Assembly: GCF_001681715.1 (NCBI RefSeq) | Contig: NZ_LNWY01000018.1 | Coordinates: 91,779-155,778, forward strand | Direction of reading: 5' to 3' | From: Tritonibacter mobilis | GTDB lineage: Bacteria > Pseudomonadota > Alphaproteobacteria > Rhodobacterales > Rhodobacteraceae | Length of the DNA stretch: 64,000 nt | Part shown: piece by piece, positions 61,969 to 64,000 of the stretch | Position numbering within the stretch: position 1 is the stretch's first letter | Layout of the letters: every line of letters begins with the position of its first letter | The notes under the pieces: model-generated | The model's input: only the letters and a program-made list of their open reading frames with translations | What the model was told of the DNA's origin: nothing | Databases searched by the model: none | Translations under genes and position numbers: made by a program

Positions 61969-62808
61969 TTAGAACCCCAGCTTTTCCAGACGCCATGCCA
62001 ATTTGCGGTGGATCACCGGTGGCAGCAGGTCTTGCAGCAGCTCTCGGCGGGCCACCTGACGGTCACGCTGGTCTTTTGAACCGGGGCGCGGTTTGAACAG
62101 CGTGGTATGGCTCTTGCGGGTGCTGTCCCATGTGGCGGTGTAGTAATAAAGCGCAATCGACATGCGCGGCTCGCCATCGGGGTGATTCACCGGCTCGGGG
62201 TTGCCATGCCAGCTCTCGGAGGAGGTGGAGAACATGCACATCCGGTTAAAGAGCGGCACGTAACTGGCCAGTTTCCCAGACATATTCTCATCCCAGACCT
62301 CAAAGGAGCCGCCATATTCCTCGCGCCAATCCTTGTTGAGATAAATCAGCAGATTGACCCGGCGTTCCAGATTGAGGCCCGCATGATGGTTGAAATCCGC
62401 GTGGATATCCAGATGGCCGCCATTGGCCACCACATGAATGCCGCCGCCTGCAAAATAAGGGTCCGGGATCAGCCCTTTGATACCGGTGAGTTCCTCGATA
62501 AAGGCAATCACCGGGCGCGAGTTCAGTGCATAGAACAACTGTCGCGTATACATTGGCAGGCGCTCGGGCACATAAGAGGTCTTCAGCCGTTCTTGCGGGC
62601 GGTCATAGCTGTTGGCAGCTTCTGGCAGCTGTTTCAGCTCCTCGCGCACACGCTCCAAAATTTCCGGGTTCAGGAAGTTGTCGTAACCGCCATAATTGAA
62701 CGGTGCGCGGGCTTGATACTCCGCTGCCAGCGGCTCTGCGGCGGCACGGGCATCGCGCGAAGCCATCAAGAGGGTGTCAGGATCAAGGTTCAATACCGGT
62801 GTGGACAT
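61969..62808 (-). CDS. 2-oxoglutarate/Fe(II)-dependent oxygenase
   Basis: 279 residues from ATG 62808. The iron site has H136 and D138 in HLDIHADF and H201 in ESWHGNP, with R215 likely binding 2-oxoglutarate. GGSFEVWDE, RVNLLIYLNKDW and the C-terminal KSHTTLFKPRPGS fit a prolyl-4-hydroxylase-like group. The substrate is unknown. It splits the 5-FCL and ymdB-type genes and is on the opposite strand. Confidence 0.88.
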   Translation of the reverse strand: MSTPVLNLDPDTLLMASRDARAAAEPLAAEYQARAPFNYGGYDNFLNPEILERVREELKQLPEAANSYDRPQERLKTSYVPERLPMYTRQLFYALNSRPVIAFIEELTGIKGLIPDPYFAGGGIHVVANGGHLDIHADFNHHAGLNLERRVNLLIYLNKDWREEYGGSFEVWDENMSGKLASYVPLFNRMCMFSTSSESWHGNPEPVNHPDGEPRMSIALYYYTATWDSTRKSHTTLFKPRPGSKDQRDRQVARRELLQDLLPPVIHRKLAWRLEKLGF

Positions 62809-63095
62809 GTTTTGGACTCGTCTGAAAAAATTACAGCGGCGCTGGGATTGGCTGCGCTTGGATATAAGGGTCAGACTTGTCGGCCTGCGGCCAGTACGCA
62901 ACTCTTTTATTAAAAAGCCGCACATCTTCGGTTGGTCCATAAGGATAGGAGGGAGAAATTCTGCGCAAAGGGCGGGATTGTTGGCCAGCGCAAAACAGTG
63001 ACGCCTGTACGGTCTGCGCGCAGGCGCGACAGTGCGGGCAGAAAACCGCAGGCTTTGCCCTTGTGGCGCGCCGCCACTGCGCCTATTCCGGGGGC

Positions 63096-63908
63096 ATGCG
63101 AATTCTGTTTCTTGGCGATGTGATGGGCCGCGCGGGACGTGCGGCGGTGAGCGAAACCCTGCCGCGTCTGCGCGAGGAGTGGCGGCTCGATTTTGTTGTG
63201 GTGAATGGCGAGAATGCCTCCAACGGGATGGGGCTGTCGGGTGAACATGCCAAGATCCTGTTTGAGGCAGGCGCGGATTGCGTGACACTTGGCGATCATG
63301 CCTTCGATCAAAAGGACATGCTCCAGTACATCGAGCAGGACAGCCGCATCGTGCGGCCGCTGAACTTTGCCAAGGGCGCACCGGGGCGGGGGCATCGGCT
63401 GTTCACCGCACGCGGCGGTCAGAAGGTTCTGGTGCTGCAAGCGCTGGGGCAGGTGTTTATGAAACGCGCCTTTGATGATCCTTTTGGGGCGGTCGAGGGC
63501 GTGCTGAAATCGCATCCACGCGGTGGTCTGGCGCAGGCGATCATTGTCGATATGCATTGCGAGGCCACCTCCGAGAAGATGGCGATGGGGCATTTTTGCA
63601 ATGGTAAGGCGTCGCTTGTGGTTGGGACACATACCCATGTGCCGACGGGCGATGCGCAGATCCTTGAGGGCGGCACCGCCTATCTGACCGATGCGGGTAT
63701 GTGCGGCGACTATAATTCCGTGATTGGCATGGATAAGGCGGAACCGATGCGCCGTTTCCTCACTGGCATGCCCAAAGGGCGCTTTACGCCCGCCAGCGGT
63801 GCCGCAACGCTTTCGGGCGTTTATGTGGAAACCGACGATCGTACCGGTGCCGCCAAACGCATCGAGATGGTGCGTCAGGGTGGCCTCTTGCAGCAGGCCG
63901 CGCCTTAA
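63096..63908 (+). CDS. YmdB-type metallophosphoesterase (TIGR00282 family)
   Basis: 270 residues from ATG 63096. Metal-binding residues include D8 in FLGDVMG, E39-N40 in VNGENAS, GDHAFD and HTHVPTGDA. Bacillus YmdB hydrolyses 2',3'-cAMP and alters biofilm and RNA turnover; the substrate in proteobacteria is unproved. The 287 bases upstream (62809-63095) show nothing else recognised. Confidence 0.9.
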   Translation: MRILFLGDVMGRAGRAAVSETLPRLREEWRLDFVVVNGENASNGMGLSGEHAKILFEAGADCVTLGDHAFDQKDMLQYIEQDSRIVRPLNFAKGAPGRGHRLFTARGGQKVLVLQALGQVFMKRAFDDPFGAVEGVLKSHPRGGLAQAIIVDMHCEATSEKMAMGHFCNGKASLVVGTHTHVPTGDAQILEGGTAYLTDAGMCGDYNSVIGMDKAEPMRRFLTGMPKGRFTPASGAATLSGVYVETDDRTGAAKRIEMVRQGGLLQQAAP

Positions 63909-63933
63909 TCCCGGGCGCGCTACGCAAAACCGG

Positions 63934-64000
63934 TGGTCCTCCCGCCCGTCGTCATGCTTTTTGACAAAAGCCTTCCTCCCGTTGGGCCGGGCCGCGCACG
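63934..64000 (-). repeat. Double-hairpin dispersed repeat, copy E (cut by window end)
   Basis: GTCCTCCCGCCC (tail, about 63936-63946) and CGTTGGGCC (63980-63988), reverse orientation. The hairpin part begins at 63989 and runs past the window end. Confidence 0.75.

Noticed and set aside
62809..63095. Possible 6S RNA near the 5-FCL gene
   Set aside because: The gene pair context suggested ssrS, but no long central-bubble fold could be traced by eye; 5-FCL instead follows mgtE directly.

Overview
The window is chromosomal DNA from an alphaproteobacterium, most likely a marine Rhodobacteraceae (Roseobacter group) strain. Base composition is GC-rich with strong GC bias at third codon positions. 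The gene set is typical of that group: hflK-hflC with a Do-type protease, an adrenodoxin-type ferredoxin, a metZ gene behind a SAM-II-type riboswitch, folE2, lysC next to ptsP, and a type A RNase P RNA. No phage, insertion sequence, CRISPR array, rRNA or tRNA gene was seen. Nearly all of it reads as core chromosome, with a few small lineage-specific genes and several dispersed palindromic repeats in the gaps.

Layout. 1-6 kb: end of an L-serine dehydratase gene with a GST (minus), rpiA, a SAM-dependent methyltransferase, a PACE-type efflux protein, an unknown membrane protein and glutathione reductase. 6-11 kb: hflK-hflC, an A/T-richer unknown gene, and degP. 11-15 kb: two lipoproteins, a Crp/Fnr regulator, a 2Fe-2S ferredoxin overlapping a secreted FG-GAP protein, and a GNAT. 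15-24 kb: purD, xseA, a small secreted protein, lysoplasmalogenase, ftsY, mgtC, a DMT transporter, ispZ and an alpha/beta hydrolase. 24-34 kb: a lipoprotein, riboswitch-metZ, folE2, an Ala/Lys/Pro-rich histone-like protein, trkH, lysC and ptsP.

34-50 kb: a TPP-dependent enzyme and a GST; a minus-strand cluster rluB, a 30-aa membrane peptide, xpaC, telA and a DUF2927 lipoprotein; then tadA overlapping a small-molecule kinase, a TetR-YciI-Tag unit, an M24 peptidase with a UPF0173 hydrolase, gatC-gatA, an Excalibur-type lipoprotein and an AmpD-like amidase. 50-64 kb: rnpB, rpmG, a 41-aa exported peptide, a GNAT, a Bax-inhibitor-1 protein, a DUF1127 gene divergent from a LysR regulator, a quinone oxidoreductase, an XRE regulator, hisN, 8-oxoguanine deaminase facing guanine deaminase, mgtE, 5-formyl-THF cyclo-ligase, a 2OG-Fe(II) oxygenase and a YmdB-type phosphoesterase.

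The least explained material lies between or beside the housekeeping genes. There are two families of dispersed intergenic palindromes. One has a double hairpin whose stems vary but stay paired, plus a conserved tail at a fixed distance. There is also the SAM-II aptamer followed by an intrinsic terminator, the 30-aa peptide/XpaC/TelA/DUF2927 cluster, and orphan terminators near 11.1 and 52.9 kb that may mark small RNAs. No single spectacular new system is evident; these are the best leads.
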